Shown: piece by piece, positions 17,149 through 26,794 of the stretch | Position numbering within the stretch: position 1 is the stretch's first letter | How the letters are laid out: each line of letters begins with the position of its first letter | From: Anaerolineae bacterium | GTDB taxonomy: Bacteria; Chloroflexota; Anaerolineae; Caldilineales; Caldilineaceae | DNA length: 64,000 nt | Direction of reading: 5' to 3' | Assembly (NCBI GenBank): GCA_030432295.1 | Contig: JAUIHI010000018.1 | Coordinates: forward strand, 1 to 64,000 | Translations under genes and position numbers: made by a program | Notes under the pieces: generated by a model | The model's database searches: none | What the model was told of the DNA's origin: nothing | Seen by the model: the letters and a program-made list of their open reading frames with translations, nothing else

Positions 17149-17903
17149 TTTCAGTTCTTGCCATCGATCTGGACGAAACCCTTCTGCGCAACGACGGCAG
17201 CGTTTCCGAACGGACGCTCAAAGCCCTGGCCGCCTGGGAAGCCAGCGGACGGCGTGCGGTCATCGCCACCGGTCGCCCGCCCCGCAGCGCCCGCAAAATC
17301 CCCGATGCCCTGTTGCACCTGCCCTGTGTCTGCTACAACGGCGCAGCCATCTACGAGGACGGCGTGCAGCAGTACGCCCGCACGATTGCCGCTGCGGATG
17401 GCCGCTGGATTGTCGAGCGGCTGCTGGCGGCTGATCTGCCCGGTTTTGTCGGCATGGAGATCGACGACGTACTCTACGTCAACCGGCCCACGGATCGCTG
17501 GGGTCACGTCTACACACCCGACCTGCTGACAATGGCCGATCAGCCCGCGGCCAAGATTCTCCTTTCCATGCGAGACTATTTGCTGGCCGAACCCTCGATG
17601 GACGGCCTGCCCGACTCCTCCAGAGTCCTGCTTTCGGAAAAATACGATCTGGCCCAAATTATGCCCAACGGCTCCTCCAAGGCCACCGCTCTGCACTATC
17701 TGATGGATAGCTGGGGCATTACACTGAGCCACGTGGCCGCTTTTGGCGACGACGTCAACGACGTGGAAATGGTGGCAGAGGCCGGGCTGGGGGTGGCGAT
17801 GGACAACGCGGTAGCCGAGGTGAAAGCCGTGGCCGACCGCATAACCGCTTCCAACGACCAGGACGGCGTGGCGCTGGTGGTGGAAGAGTTGTTGGAGGTT
17901 TGA
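17145..17903 (+). CDS. Cof-type HAD phosphatase
   Basis: 252 residues. HAD motif [12 protein letters not shown] (nucleophile Asp near residue 8), motif II in [10 protein letters not shown], motif III Lys in NGSSKATAL and motif [12 protein letters not shown]. The CAP domain between is the Cof (C2B) type, acting on sugar phosphates or nucleotides. Starts by ATGA overlap with glcF and ends by overlap with the next acetyltransferase gene, so the three are one translational unit. Confidence 0.92.
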   Translation: MISVLAIDLDETLLRNDGSVSERTLKALAAWEASGRRAVIATGRPPRSARKIPDALLHLPCVCYNGAAIYEDGVQQYARTIAAADGRWIVERLLAADLPGFVGMEIDDVLYVNRPTDRWGHVYTPDLLTMADQPAAKILLSMRDYLLAEPSMDGLPDSSRVLLSEKYDLAQIMPNGSSKATALHYLMDSWGITLSHVAAFGDDVNDVEMVAEAGLGVAMDNAVAEVKAVADRITASNDQDGVALVVEELLEV

Positions 17904-17905
17904 GA

Positions 17906-18412
17906 TTGGAGAACGGGTATCAGGTGCGGGCGCTGACACAGGGCGATGCAGAGCAGATCGCCCGCTGGCGCTATCCCGCCCCCTACGATTTCTATGACAG
18001 CGCGCCAGCAGATGCGTCGCGAGAATTGTTGGCGGCCACCGCGGCCTATTACGCAGATCCGCTCCACGCATACTTTGCCGTAGACGACGAGACCGGCAGC
18101 TTTCTTGGCTTTGGCTGCTTCGGTGTGGAGGCGCAAGTTTCTGGTTACGACTACAGCGAACAGGACGCCTTAGACATCGGCTTTGGGATGTGCCCGGATC
18201 GGGTAGGCGGCGGGCTGGGCAACGCGTTTCTGTCGGCCATTTTGTCCCACGGGCTGGCCGCCCACCGCCCCAGACTTTTGCGCGCCACAATCGCCACTTT
18301 CAACGAGCGCTCGGCCCACACTTTTCGGCGTGCTGGCTTCGTTCGGATTGCCACCTTCCGCAGGCGTATAACTCGCCCCACCGACTTTGGCGTTTATACA
18401 CGCGCGGCCTGA
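17906..18412 (+). CDS. GNAT acetyltransferase
   Basis: 168 residues. Acetyl-CoA-binding region around GMCPDRVGGGLGNAFLSAIL and the C-terminal ATFNERSAHTFRRAGF are typical of GNAT proteins of the RimJ/RimL style. A TTG at 17906 has GGAGG at the right seven-base spacing inside the preceding gene; a TTG at 17900 is also in frame but too close. Substrate unknown. Confidence 0.8.
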   Translation: MENGYQVRALTQGDAEQIARWRYPAPYDFYDSAPADASRELLAATAAYYADPLHAYFAVDDETGSFLGFGCFGVEAQVSGYDYSEQDALDIGFGMCPDRVGGGLGNAFLSAILSHGLAAHRPRLLRATIATFNERSAHTFRRAGFVRIATFRRRITRPTDFGVYTRAA

Positions 18413-18502
18413 AGTCTACGGCACAGGGATGTACAGATGGCTGGAACGCGCATAGGCCATCGAACAGTCAGCCACCCATTTGCCACAGAAGGAAACCCAC
18501 CG

Positions 18503-19561
18503 ATGGAAACGAATCGTTCATCCGCAAACGCACATCTCAGCGCGGCTTCCCGCCGGGCACTGGCCTACACACGCGGGCCGGAGTGGTTATGCGAATTTCG
18601 CGAGTCGGATTTGGGCGGCGACTTCGCCTACGAAGCGGGCGTCATCCGCCGGGACCCCAGCGCGGTGCTGCTCATCGGCGACACCTACTACGTCTGGTAC
18701 ACCCGGGGCGAGGGCGAGAGTGCCGGTTTCGGCACAGGCGACCCGTCCAAAAAAGTCTTTCCCTGGGATTTGACCGAAGTCTGGTACGCTACATCCGCAG
18801 ACGGCTGGGAATGGAAGGAGCAGGGGCTGGCTGTGGGCCGAGGCGCGCCCGGTTCCTTCGACGACCGGGCCGTCTTCACCCCGGAAATTTTTGCCCACGA
18901 CGGCAAATACTATCTGATCTACCAGGTGGTCAAAGCGCCCTACCTCCTGCGGGTGAAGGAATCCATCGCGATGGCCGTGGCCGATTCCCCCGACGGCCCC
19001 TGGGAGAAGCTGTCTACGCCGATTCTGCAACCCGCGGACAACGGCATCTGGCTGGGCGAGGAGGATGACCGCTTTCAGGTGATCGCCAAAGGCGACTTCG
19101 ACAGCCACAAAGTCCACGACCCCTGCCTGGTACACTTCAACGACAAATTCTACCTCTACTACAAAGGCGAGCAGATGGGCGAGGGGCGCAACTTCGGCGG
19201 ACGGGAGATCCGCTGGGGAGTCGCCATCGCCGATGAACCCACCGGGCCGTATGTCAAATCTCCCTACAATCCGGTCACAAATAGCGGCCACGAAGTCTGC
19301 GTCTGGCTCTATCGGGGTGGGGTGGCCGCGCTGCTCACCACCGACGGCCCGGAGAAGAATACGATCCAATACGCGGCGGATGGGATCAACTTTGAGATTG
19401 TGGCAGTGTTGAAGCGGACGCCCGAAGCGCTGGGTCCCTTTCGTTCTGCCCAGCCCGACGCCAGCCCGTTGGAAGGCATCCGCTGGGGACTCTGCCACGC
19501 CTTCCAGGACGGCTGGCAATATATCCGCCGCTTCGAGACGGTGCAGCGCAAGCCCCGCTGA
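18503..19561 (+). CDS. five-bladed beta-propeller glycosidase, GH117/GH43-like
   Basis: 352 residues with recurrent propeller strands ([34 protein letters not shown]) and conserved acidic residues ([20 protein letters not shown]). Segments such as [12 protein letters not shown] and [24 protein letters not shown] recall GH117 alpha-neoagarobiose hydrolases, so GH117-like is my preferred reading; GH43 is the alternative. No signal peptide, so it would act on imported oligosaccharides. ATG at 18503 follows AAGGA. The sulfatase 6 kb upstream suggests sulfated polysaccharides, which is inference. Confidence 0.65.
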   Translation: METNRSSANAHLSAASRRALAYTRGPEWLCEFRESDLGGDFAYEAGVIRRDPSAVLLIGDTYYVWYTRGEGESAGFGTGDPSKKVFPWDLTEVWYATSADGWEWKEQGLAVGRGAPGSFDDRAVFTPEIFAHDGKYYLIYQVVKAPYLLRVKESIAMAVADSPDGPWEKLSTPILQPADNGIWLGEEDDRFQVIAKGDFDSHKVHDPCLVHFNDKFYLYYKGEQMGEGRNFGGREIRWGVAIADEPTGPYVKSPYNPVTNSGHEVCVWLYRGGVAALLTTDGPEKNTIQYAADGINFEIVAVLKRTPEALGPFRSAQPDASPLEGIRWGLCHAFQDGWQYIRRFETVQRKPR

Positions 19562-19569
19562 TCAGACTG

Positions 19570-19687
19570 GAAGAGAGAGGGTCTACTGCAAAAAACGAGT
19601 TTTTTGTGCAGATTGCCCGGATTTCCAGGACTGATTCGGTCTCAAAAACTCGGTTTTTAGCCTTTTTGCAGTGGAGCCTCTCTCTTC
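19570..19687. repeat. long imperfect inverted repeat
   Basis: Outer arms GAAGAGAGAGG...ACTGCAAAAA and TTTTTGCAGT...CCTCTCTCTTC, with AAAAACTCGG/CGAGTTTTTT inside. It occupies the first third of the 343-base gap between the glycosidase and the DUF485 gene. In the remainder (19688-19890) I see AT-rich sequence but no gene and no convincing promoter. Confidence 0.75.
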
Positions 19688-19904
19688 GACGCCGACGCCA
19701 GCGATTACCCCCTTCACGGAAACCCCTCTCCTCTCGCCACACTTCCACAGGGATGAACTGCCGCAGTTCACTTGCCCGCAACACGAATACAACACGTTTG
19801 TGAAAAAATTTACAAAATGACCTTTTGTCATTCTCCCTACCCTCAATAAGCTGTTGCCCTCCCCCAAACCCACACATCCTCACACTACAGAAGGAGAGAT
19901 GCCA

Positions 19905-20198
19905 ATGTTTCACGAACCAGCGGCTCCATCCCAGAAAGACCCGGCTGGGCCATACAAAATGCGCCTCGGCATCTGGATGTTTGTCTTCTATTCCCTCTTC
20001 TACGCCAGCTTTGTGTTCATCAATCTGCTGAGTCCCCTGTCGATGGCAAAGATCGTCTTTGCCGGGCTGAACCTGGCAACGGTCTATGGCTTTGGGCTGA
20101 TTGTCGTGGCTCTGGCCGAGGCGCTTGTCTACGATTGGCTTTGCCGTCAAAAAGAAGCCCACTTTGCACGGATGGAAGAATCCGAAGATATCCAGTGA
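19905..20198 (+). CDS. DUF485 family membrane protein
   Basis: 97 residues with two transmembrane segments (WMFVFYSLFYASFVFINLL and VYGFGLIVVALAEALVYDW), the DUF485 layout. DUF485 genes (yjcH) regularly precede acetate/cation symporters, exactly as here. AAGGAGA at 19891 is eight bases before the ATG at 19905; the ATG at 19899 is too close. Inner membrane; probably a small partner of the symporter. Confidence 0.88.
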   Translation: MFHEPAAPSQKDPAGPYKMRLGIWMFVFYSLFYASFVFINLLSPLSMAKIVFAGLNLATVYGFGLIVVALAEALVYDWLCRQKEAHFARMEESEDIQ

Positions 20199-20234
20199 CA
20201 ACACAACACAAGCGGCAGTGGAAAGGGTAGCACT

Positions 20235-22136
20235 ATGGCAATCGTCGTCTTTCTCATTTTCGTTGTTTTTGTGGTCGGTCTTTCCCTCTATTTGGGCAAC
20301 AAAACCAAAACCGCCAGCGGCTACTACGCGGCTGGTGGTCAGATTCATTGGGGGGTGAACGGCATCGCCTTTGCCGGGGATTATCTGTCCGCGGCCTCCT
20401 TTCTCGGCATCTGCGGCCTGATTGCCACAGTTGGCTACGACGGCTTTCTCTATTCCATCGGCTATCTGGCCGGTTGGATTGTGGCACTTTTTGTGGTGGC
20501 AGAGCCGCTCAAACGGATGGGCAAATACACTTTTACCGATGCGATAGATGCCAACTACAATTCCAACGGCATCAAACTGATGGCAGCCATCAGCACACTG
20601 GTGGTCTCCGTCTGCTATCTCATCCCCCAGATGGTGGGCGCTGGCACACTGGTGGAGCCGCTGCTGGGTATTCCCCACGCCTGGGGTGTGGTGATGGTCG
20701 GCGCGATTGTGATTACAATTGTCGCCACCGCAGGTATGGCTTCTACCACTTATGTGCAGTTTATGAAGGGGGGGCTACTGGTGATCTTTTCCACTGTGCT
20801 GGTCGGCGCGGTGGTCATCCGGGGCCTCTCTACCCAGCCAGATCAGGACGGTCAGGTCCCCTTCTACGAATATACCCAACTCACGGCAACGCAGGCCGGA
20901 GCAGAAATTACGGTAGACGAAGCAGGCTGGGCGGTTCTGGAGCAGCAGGAAGTCAACGGCGGGCTGCGCTTTGTCAAACTTAGCCGGGATGGCACCGAGA
21001 GTTGGTGGTCGGTGGCTGAAGATGCGGGTATCCTTACCCTGCACGAGACCCAATCTGTGGTCGATAAAGCAGATGGCGCGTGGATCAACGGCGCGCTGGC
21101 TTCCGCCACCAATCAACTACGCCAGGTGGGCAATCTGGAGAAAATCCGCGGCGAGAGCGATGTGGAAACCGGCTCTCTATCCCTCTTTGAATTTTTAGCA
21201 ACCCTGACCGATAAGGATACAGTCGTCCAAAGCTGGAAGACAGCCAACTTTGTCAACGGCGACGGCGAGAAGGTCACCGTCTACTATGCCAAACGCGTGA
21301 CGGGCGACAAGCTCATGCGTCCCGGCCTCAAATTCAAAGTGGAGGGCACTTGGCTGGAACGGCTGGACTTCCTCTCGCTGATGCTGGCGCTCTTTTTGGG
21401 AACCGCAGCCCTGCCCCACATCCTCATCCGCTATTACACTGTGCCCAACCCGGCCAGCGCGCGCAAATCCACAATTGTGGCGATTGCCGCGATTGGTTTC
21501 TTCTACGTGCTAACCCTCTTTATGGGATTGGGCGCGATGGTGAACGGGGTTCTCAACCCGGCAGACAGCAATATGGCCGCGCCCCTGCTGGCCCGCTCCT
21601 TTGGCGAGCTGCTTTTCGCCATCATCTCCGCCATCGCCTTTGCCACCATTTTGGGAACGGTCAGCGGCCTGATCGTAGCTGCATCTGGGGCCATCGCCCA
21701 CGACCTTTTCGACCGTTATCTGAAAATTGAGATGGACGACAAACAGAAGGTGAGAGCCGGAAAAGTGTCGGCCTTTGTCATCGGCGGGATCGCCATTCTG
21801 CTCGGCATTCTGTTCAAAGGGGTAAACGTTACTTTTCTGGTGGGGCTGGCCTTTGCCGTGGCAGCCTCGGCCAATCTGCCCGCCATCACAATGCTGCTCT
21901 TCTGGAAGAAGACCACCGCCAAAGGCATCGCCGCCTCGATTACAGTGGGCATTGTCGCCTCCCTGGGCTTGATTGCCTTCTCGCCGGAACTCTACGCCAT
22001 TTACGGGCTGAACCCGCTGCACGCGCCAGTCCCGCTCAGCAATCCGGGCATTATCTCCATTCCCCTGAGTTTTATCACGCTGGTTGTGGTCTCCCTGCTC
22101 ACGCCCAAAGCGGAAGAGGTTGCGGTATTGGCCTGA
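20235..22136 (+). CDS. sodium:solute symporter, cation acetate symporter type
   Basis: 633 residues. The SSS-family start ASGYYAAGGQIHWGVNGIAFAGDYLSAAS and the run FLGICGLIATVGYDGF match ActP/MctC transporters, and DUF485 upstream supports acetate or another monocarboxylate as substrate. Unusually, a hydrophilic stretch of about 170 residues (roughly 195-370, beginning STQPDQDGQVPFYEYTQL and containing SWWSVAEDAG) interrupts the membrane segments, after which the LPHILIRYYTVPN motif resumes. ActP is about 550 residues, so the extra length is this insert. Confidence 0.9.
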   Translation: MAIVVFLIFVVFVVGLSLYLGNKTKTASGYYAAGGQIHWGVNGIAFAGDYLSAASFLGICGLIATVGYDGFLYSIGYLAGWIVALFVVAEPLKRMGKYTFTDAIDANYNSNGIKLMAAISTLVVSVCYLIPQMVGAGTLVEPLLGIPHAWGVVMVGAIVITIVATAGMASTTYVQFMKGGLLVIFSTVLVGAVVIRGLSTQPDQDGQVPFYEYTQLTATQAGAEITVDEAGWAVLEQQEVNGGLRFVKLSRDGTESWWSVAEDAGILTLHETQSVVDKADGAWINGALASATNQLRQVGNLEKIRGESDVETGSLSLFEFLATLTDKDTVVQSWKTANFVNGDGEKVTVYYAKRVTGDKLMRPGLKFKVEGTWLERLDFLSLMLALFLGTAALPHILIRYYTVPNPASARKSTIVAIAAIGFFYVLTLFMGLGAMVNGVLNPADSNMAAPLLARSFGELLFAIISAIAFATILGTVSGLIVAASGAIAHDLFDRYLKIEMDDKQKVRAGKVSAFVIGGIAILLGILFKGVNVTFLVGLAFAVAASANLPAITMLLFWKKTTAKGIAASITVGIVASLGLIAFSPELYAIYGLNPLHAPVPLSNPGIISIPLSFITLVVVSLLTPKAEEVAVLA

Positions 22137-22162
22137 GCGCGCCTCTTCCAGCGGGGCGGCCG

Positions 22163-22171
22163 TGCTATACT
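22163..22171 (+). promoter_or_regulatory. extended -10 promoter for the HD gene
   Basis: TGC-TATACT, an extended -10 element, about 50 bases before the start codon at 22223. No good -35 is visible. Confidence 0.4.
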
Positions 22172-22222
22172 GACGGTAGATAAGTATCAAGTCGGCCCTC
22201 TGCGCAGAATGGGGAGGCACTT

Positions 22223-22852
22223 TTGGTAACGGAAAAAATAACGTTACAACGCTGGCTGGCACTGATGGAGCGGCTGCGTCTGCCGCCCAGCCAGGCCACC
22301 TTTGACGAATTGCAGAAGGCATATACGGCTAGCGAACGTCACTACCACAACGACCGCCACATCGCCCACTGCCTGGCTGAACTGGACGCAGCCACACCCC
22401 ATATCCACGATCCCGACCCGATTGAGCTGGCTCTCTGGTTTCACGACGCGGTCTACGACTCCCATTCGGTCAGCAACGAGGCCGACAGTGCGCGCTGGGC
22501 GGTGGGCTTTCTCACCGATTGCCAGGCCGAAACGGAATTGAAGGATAAAGTCGCTGCCCTCATTCTCGCCACCCGCCACCAGCCAAGCGTACTGACTGTC
22601 CACCAGCAGTGGATGGTGGACATCGACCTCTCCAGTCTGGGGGCAGAGCCGGAGCAGTGGGCCGCCGACGATCGGGCCATTCGCCGGGAATACGCATGGG
22701 TTCCTGAAGTTGTCTTCCGACAGAAGCGGGCGGCCATTCTGCGCGGTTTTTTGGCGCGACCCGTCCTCTACGCTACGGACTATTTTCACAACAAATACGA
22801 AGCCCAGGCCAGGCTGAATCTTGCCAGCGCGATTCAAAGGCTGGAAAAATAG
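22223..22852 (+). CDS. predicted metal-dependent HD-superfamily phosphohydrolase
   Basis: 209 residues. Metal ligands are suggested by HYHNDRHIAHCLAELD (about 38-53), LWFHDAVYD (HD pair) and TRHQPS; this is the small HD family seen next to many housekeeping genes (COG4339). The start is a TTG after GGGGAGG. Substrate unknown. It is convergent with the aminotransferase and separated from it by a 43-base palindrome. Confidence 0.85.
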   Translation: MVTEKITLQRWLALMERLRLPPSQATFDELQKAYTASERHYHNDRHIAHCLAELDAATPHIHDPDPIELALWFHDAVYDSHSVSNEADSARWAVGFLTDCQAETELKDKVAALILATRHQPSVLTVHQQWMVDIDLSSLGAEPEQWAADDRAIRREYAWVPEVVFRQKRAAILRGFLARPVLYATDYFHNKYEAQARLNLASAIQRLEK

Positions 22853-22860
22853 CCACAAAA

Positions 22861-22903
22861 AACGAGAAGCGTGGGATCGTTCAACGATCCCACGCTTCTC
22901 GTT
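22861..22903. terminator. bidirectional terminator, near-perfect 43-base palindrome
   Basis: Two perfect 21-base arms (AACGAGAAGCGTGGGATCGTT and complement) around a single C. On the minus strand the stem is followed by TTTTTT, on the plus strand by TTT, which suits termination of both convergent genes. Confidence 0.8.
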
Positions 22904-22921
22904 TCACATCTCTTCGGTTTC

Positions 22922-24118
22922 CTACGCCGCCTCGAAATATCCCTTCAACCGCGCCAGCCCGGCCTGAATATCCTCCACCGAAATGCCCGAATAGGCCAGC
23001 CGGATGAAGTTGTTTTCCTTGCCCGGCAGGGGACGGCCAAAGTGCTTGCGGGTGCAGAAGGAGACATCCGTCTGTTCCAGCGCACCCCGCATCAGGTCGT
23101 TGACATCGGTCAGCCCCTTGCGCTCCATCACTTTGGAGACATTCGGGAAGAGATAGAAGGTGCTTTCCGGCGCGGCAATCGAAATGCCGTCGATTGCGTT
23201 GAGACCGGCCACTGCCGCGTCGCGCCGGGCGCGCAGGGTTTCCACAATCGCGTCGGGTCCGCTGGTGTCGCCGGGGATCGCGTCTACCAGCGCGTGCTGG
23301 ATAAAGTGGGTGGTGCAGGACTCGGCGTTTGTGTTCAGTTTGTTGAAGACGTCGATAACGGGCTTCGGCCCAATCGCCGCGCCCAGCCGCCAGCCAGTCA
23401 TCGCGAAGCGTTTGGAGCAGGTGTAGAGAATCACCGAGCGCTCCTGCATCCCCGGCAGGTTGACAATGCAGAGGGGATCGCCGCTATAGCGCATTTCGTA
23501 GTAGGCGTCGTCGCTGAGTACCCACAGATCGTTGGCAATCGCCAGTTCCGCCACGGCTTCCATCTCGGCCCGGCTGGACTGTGCGCCCAGCGGGTTCTGG
23601 TAGTTGTTGTAGATGATAGCGGTGGTGCGGGGCGTGATGCTGGCCTTCAGGCCGTCCAGGTCCAGGGCAAAGCCGGTGGGCGTCTCGTCATAGCCGTAGG
23701 GCACAGCCACCCCGCCCTGATACTCGATCTGGGATTCGTAGATGGGGTAGCCGGGGTTGGGGTAGAGCACTTCGTCGCCGGGGTTCATCACCGCGGCGAT
23801 GAATTTGCCGATGACCGGTTTGCCGCCGGGCTGGACGGAGACATTCTCCGCGCTGTAGTGGATGCCCCGTTTGCTGCCCACATCCTCGGCCAGGACCGCG
23901 CGCAGGGGGGCAATACCCGCGCCCGCACAGTAGCCCGTGTGACCGTCGGCGATGGCCTTTTTCGTGGCTTCTACAATATTGGTGGGCGTGGGCAGATTGA
24001 TGTCGCCCAGATGCAGGGGGTAGACTTTGTGGCCTTTGGCGGCCCAGGCCGCAGCCGCGGCAGAGACGGCAAAGGCGGTCTCTGTGCCCAGTTTGTCCAG
24101 TTGCTTTGCTAATTTCAT
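22922..24118 (-). CDS. class I/II PLP aminotransferase
   Basis: 398 residues, fold type I. The PLP lysine lies in TCSKRFAMTGWRLG; the cofactor-binding YNNYQNPLG and LSDDAYYEMRYSG precede it. The overall pattern matches aspartate/alanine or LL-diaminopimelate-type aminotransferases; the exact amino acid is not clear. ATG at 24118 with GAGGT upstream. It lies downstream of a flavoprotein on the same strand, separated by an inverted repeat. Confidence 0.9.
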   Translation of the reverse strand: MKLAKQLDKLGTETAFAVSAAAAAWAAKGHKVYPLHLGDINLPTPTNIVEATKKAIADGHTGYCAGAGIAPLRAVLAEDVGSKRGIHYSAENVSVQPGGKPVIGKFIAAVMNPGDEVLYPNPGYPIYESQIEYQGGVAVPYGYDETPTGFALDLDGLKASITPRTTAIIYNNYQNPLGAQSSRAEMEAVAELAIANDLWVLSDDAYYEMRYSGDPLCIVNLPGMQERSVILYTCSKRFAMTGWRLGAAIGPKPVIDVFNKLNTNAESCTTHFIQHALVDAIPGDTSGPDAIVETLRARRDAAVAGLNAIDGISIAAPESTFYLFPNVSKVMERKGLTDVNDLMRGALEQTDVSFCTRKHFGRPLPGKENNFIRLAYSGISVEDIQAGLARLKGYFEAA

Positions 24119-24145
24119 CGAATGACCTCGTAGAGTGTGTGATTT

Positions 24146-24211
24146 ACCACAAAGGCACGAAAGCACAAAGGAAAAGCAAGAAATTTCTTCGTGTCTTTGG
24201 GTCTTTGTGGT
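24146..24211. repeat. inverted repeat of ACCACAAAG type
   Basis: ACCACAAAG (24146-24154) pairs with CTTTGTGGT (24203-24211), enclosing CACGAAAGCACAAAG and TTCGTGTCTTTGG. A related half-unit (CCACGAAGACACAAAGACAC) is at 63331-63365. Confidence 0.7.
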
Positions 24212-25372
24212 TTAGATATTGCCCGATAGCCGTTGTTGAATACCCCGGCCCATCAGTTGGGCGGAGAGCCGGGCCGAAATCGTGAAACCGAAAAATAGTC
24301 CGAAGTCCTGCACAGCCGGTATGCTCGTCACGAACAGCCCCGGAATGTTCGTCTGCATTTGCTCATTCAGGCAGGGATAGCCGTTGGCTGTCGCCAACTC
24401 GGTCAGCAGATTTCCCGCGGCCAGCAGAGGAACCCGGCCCATCTCCACTTTGTAGCCGGTGGCGAAAAGCACCTGATCCACCGCCAATTCTGCGCCGCTG
24501 TCCAGGCGAATCTCCAGCGCACCGTCCGCGCTCTCCACGCATCCGGCCAGTTGGCTCTCCGGCCAGAGGCTGATTTCCGGGTGATCCAGCCGGGGGCAGA
24601 GCCAAGGTTCCAGCTTCAGCCGCCCTTCGGTCCAGAACCAGTGGTTGATGTCCGCCTTTTCCTCATCGCTTAAATCCCGAAACCAGGTGGGGTTGTCGGC
24701 CAGCCCGGCCACAATGCGGTTGGCCCGTCCCCAGTCCGATGGCTCGAAGCGGGGCGTGGGGTGACGGTAGCAGATGTGGACGTGGGCCGCGCCCGCCTCT
24801 CGCAGTAAAGCAGCGCTCTCGAAGGCGCTCTGGCGTCCGCCGATAATCAGCACCCGCTTGCCTGCCAGGGGCGCAAAGTCCACCAAATCTTTGCTGTGGG
24901 CATAGCGGCCTGGGGGTAGGAGAGCGGCCAAATTTTCAGGGATGTGGGCAAAGTTGCCAAAGCCCAGGGCCAGCACCACATTCGCCGCTCCAATCGTCTC
25001 GCCGTTCTCCATCTGCGCCAGAAAACCGTCGCCGGACCGGTCCAGTCGTTCCACCAGCGCTGGTTCGATTTTTAGATTCTTCTGCTCCTGAAACCAGCGG
25101 GCGTAGTCCAGGTAGAAGTCCAAGGAAAGCGGCTCCACATCCGCCGGAGTCTGGTTGCGGGTTGCCGTAAAGGCCTCAATTGTGTGGATGCCAGTCGGGT
25201 CCAGATGCCAGTCGCAGGCCGAGCGCAGGAGCATTCCCGCGGGCATATGGCTGCGCCAGAATGCCATCGGTTTGCCGACCACCAGATAGTCAACGCCATC
25301 GGCCTGGGCCTGGGCCGCCATGGACAACCCAAACGGCCCCGCACCGACAATCAACAGTTCAACCGAGCGCAT
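24212..25372 (-). CDS. FAD/NAD(P)-dependent oxidoreductase
   Basis: 386 residues. N-terminal FAD-binding [15 protein letters not shown] (about 6-20), a second dinucleotide site [17 protein letters not shown] in the middle, and the late [11 protein letters not shown] motif are the pattern of flavin monooxygenases and lysine/ornithine N-hydroxylase-like proteins. ATG at 25372 follows CGGAG. A short hairpin repeat separates it from the upstream thiolase gene. Substrate unknown. Confidence 0.88.
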   Translation of the reverse strand: MRSVELLIVGAGPFGLSMAAQAQADGVDYLVVGKPMAFWRSHMPAGMLLRSACDWHLDPTGIHTIEAFTATRNQTPADVEPLSLDFYLDYARWFQEQKNLKIEPALVERLDRSGDGFLAQMENGETIGAANVVLALGFGNFAHIPENLAALLPPGRYAHSKDLVDFAPLAGKRVLIIGGRQSAFESAALLREAGAAHVHICYRHPTPRFEPSDWGRANRIVAGLADNPTWFRDLSDEEKADINHWFWTEGRLKLEPWLCPRLDHPEISLWPESQLAGCVESADGALEIRLDSGAELAVDQVLFATGYKVEMGRVPLLAAGNLLTELATANGYPCLNEQMQTNIPGLFVTSIPAVQDFGLFFGFTISARLSAQLMGRGIQQRLSGNI

Positions 25373-25387
25373 TTCAGTCTCCGATGA

Positions 25388-25421
25388 AAAAGTTCGACTT
25401 TTTAGAAAAAGTCGAACTTTT
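25388..25421. repeat. short perfect hairpin repeat, copy 2
   Basis: Arms AAAAGTTCGACTTTTT and complement (16 bp), loop AG. Same core as 5150-5182, where the pair outside AAGTTCGAC is G:C instead of A:T. It lies between the thiolase stop and the flavoprotein start. Confidence 0.85.
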
Positions 25422-25424
25422 GAC

Positions 25425-26630
25425 TTACATTCGCTCAATCGCCACGGCCACCGCCTCGCCCCCGCCCAGGCAGAGAGAGGCGATGCCCCTCTGCAGGCCC
25501 CGGTCGTGCAGAGCGTGGACAAGCGTCGTCAGCAGCCGCGCACCGGTCGCGCCCAACGGATGGCCCAGGGCAATCGCCCCGCCGTTGACATTCACCTTCG
25601 CCCAGTCCCAGCCCGCATCGGACAGAGCGTAGCCGTTGGCCAGAATTTGAGCAGCAAAGGCTTCGTTGAGTTCGATCAAATCCACATCGGCCAGTATCCA
25701 GCCGATTTTGTCCAACAATTTGGTGATGGCCTTGGCCGGTACATCGAAGATGTATTTGGGTTCCACCGCCACCTGCGCGTAGCCGACTATACGGGCCAGA
25801 GGCGTGGCGCCGATGGCCGCGGCCTTTTTCGCCCCGGCGAACACCAGCGCAGCCGCGGCGTCGTTGAGACCCGGCGCGTTGCCCGCAGTCACCCGGCCGT
25901 CGTCCCGGAAGGCGGCGGGCAATCTCGCCAGTGCTTCCAACGAAGTGTCCCGGCGCGGTGACTCGTCCGTATCGACAACTGTCACCTGCCCTTTGCGCCC
26001 GGTGACGGCGACGGGTGCAATCTCCTTTTTGAACTTCCCGGCGTCGATGGCGGCAATGGCCTTGCGGTGGCTCTCCAGGGCGTGGCAGTCCATCGCCTCC
26101 CGTGTCACTTCGTACTTATCGGCGATGAATTCGGCTGCGTGGCCCATTGCCCAATCTTCAAAGGCACACCAGAGGCCGTCCACCACCAGCGCATCCCGCA
26201 GTTGGGCGCTGCCGTAGCGAAGCTGATTCATCCGCCCGTCCACCAGATGGGGCGCATTGCTCATACTCTCCACCCCGCCCACGACGAAGATATCACCGTC
26301 GCCCAGCCGGATGGCCTGGGTCGCCAGCATCGCCACTTTCAGGCTGGCTCCGCAGACTTTATTTACGGTCGTTGCACCGACGCTGACAGGTAGCCCGCCG
26401 TGGATGGCACACTGGCGGGCGATGTTTTGGCCCAACCCCGCGGCCACCACATTGCCCATCAGCACTTCGTCGATCTCTACCGGATCGGGCAGGTTGGCCC
26501 GCTCCACCGCAGCCCGTACAGCAGCCGCGCCCAGCTGGGCGGCGGAGAGTGTGCCCAGACTTCCCTGTAGTCGGCCCACAGGCGTGCGGGCTGCGCTGAG
26601 GATTACGGCATCGTCGGAAAAGTGGCTCAT
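25425..26630 (-). CDS. acetyl-CoA C-acyltransferase (thiolase)
   Basis: 401 residues, a standard thiolase length. Acylated Cys93 in NKVCGASLK, the GHPLGATG histidine segment and the second active cysteine in CLGGGEAVA near the C terminus are all present, as is the opening [11 protein letters not shown]. It could act in beta-oxidation or in acetoacetyl-CoA formation. ATG at 26630 lacks a strong ribosome site. It is divergent from fabH, so the 164-base gap probably holds both promoters. Confidence 0.95.
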   Translation of the reverse strand: MSHFSDDAVILSAARTPVGRLQGSLGTLSAAQLGAAAVRAAVERANLPDPVEIDEVLMGNVVAAGLGQNIARQCAIHGGLPVSVGATTVNKVCGASLKVAMLATQAIRLGDGDIFVVGGVESMSNAPHLVDGRMNQLRYGSAQLRDALVVDGLWCAFEDWAMGHAAEFIADKYEVTREAMDCHALESHRKAIAAIDAGKFKKEIAPVAVTGRKGQVTVVDTDESPRRDTSLEALARLPAAFRDDGRVTAGNAPGLNDAAAALVFAGAKKAAAIGATPLARIVGYAQVAVEPKYIFDVPAKAITKLLDKIGWILADVDLIELNEAFAAQILANGYALSDAGWDWAKVNVNGGAIALGHPLGATGARLLTTLVHALHDRGLQRGIASLCLGGGEAVAVAIERM

Positions 26631-26794
26631 CAGCAGAGTTTCCCAGAAAATGAGTGGAGTCGCTTCTCCGATTTTAGCATTCTTGCCGCGGCCCTGCAAT
26701 GATTGTGGGCTGTCACTCGCGTTTGGCGCTCCTATGCCGAGGAAGTACACTGAAGACCTTCCGCATGCGCGGCCCTAACTCCCAGGAGGAGACT

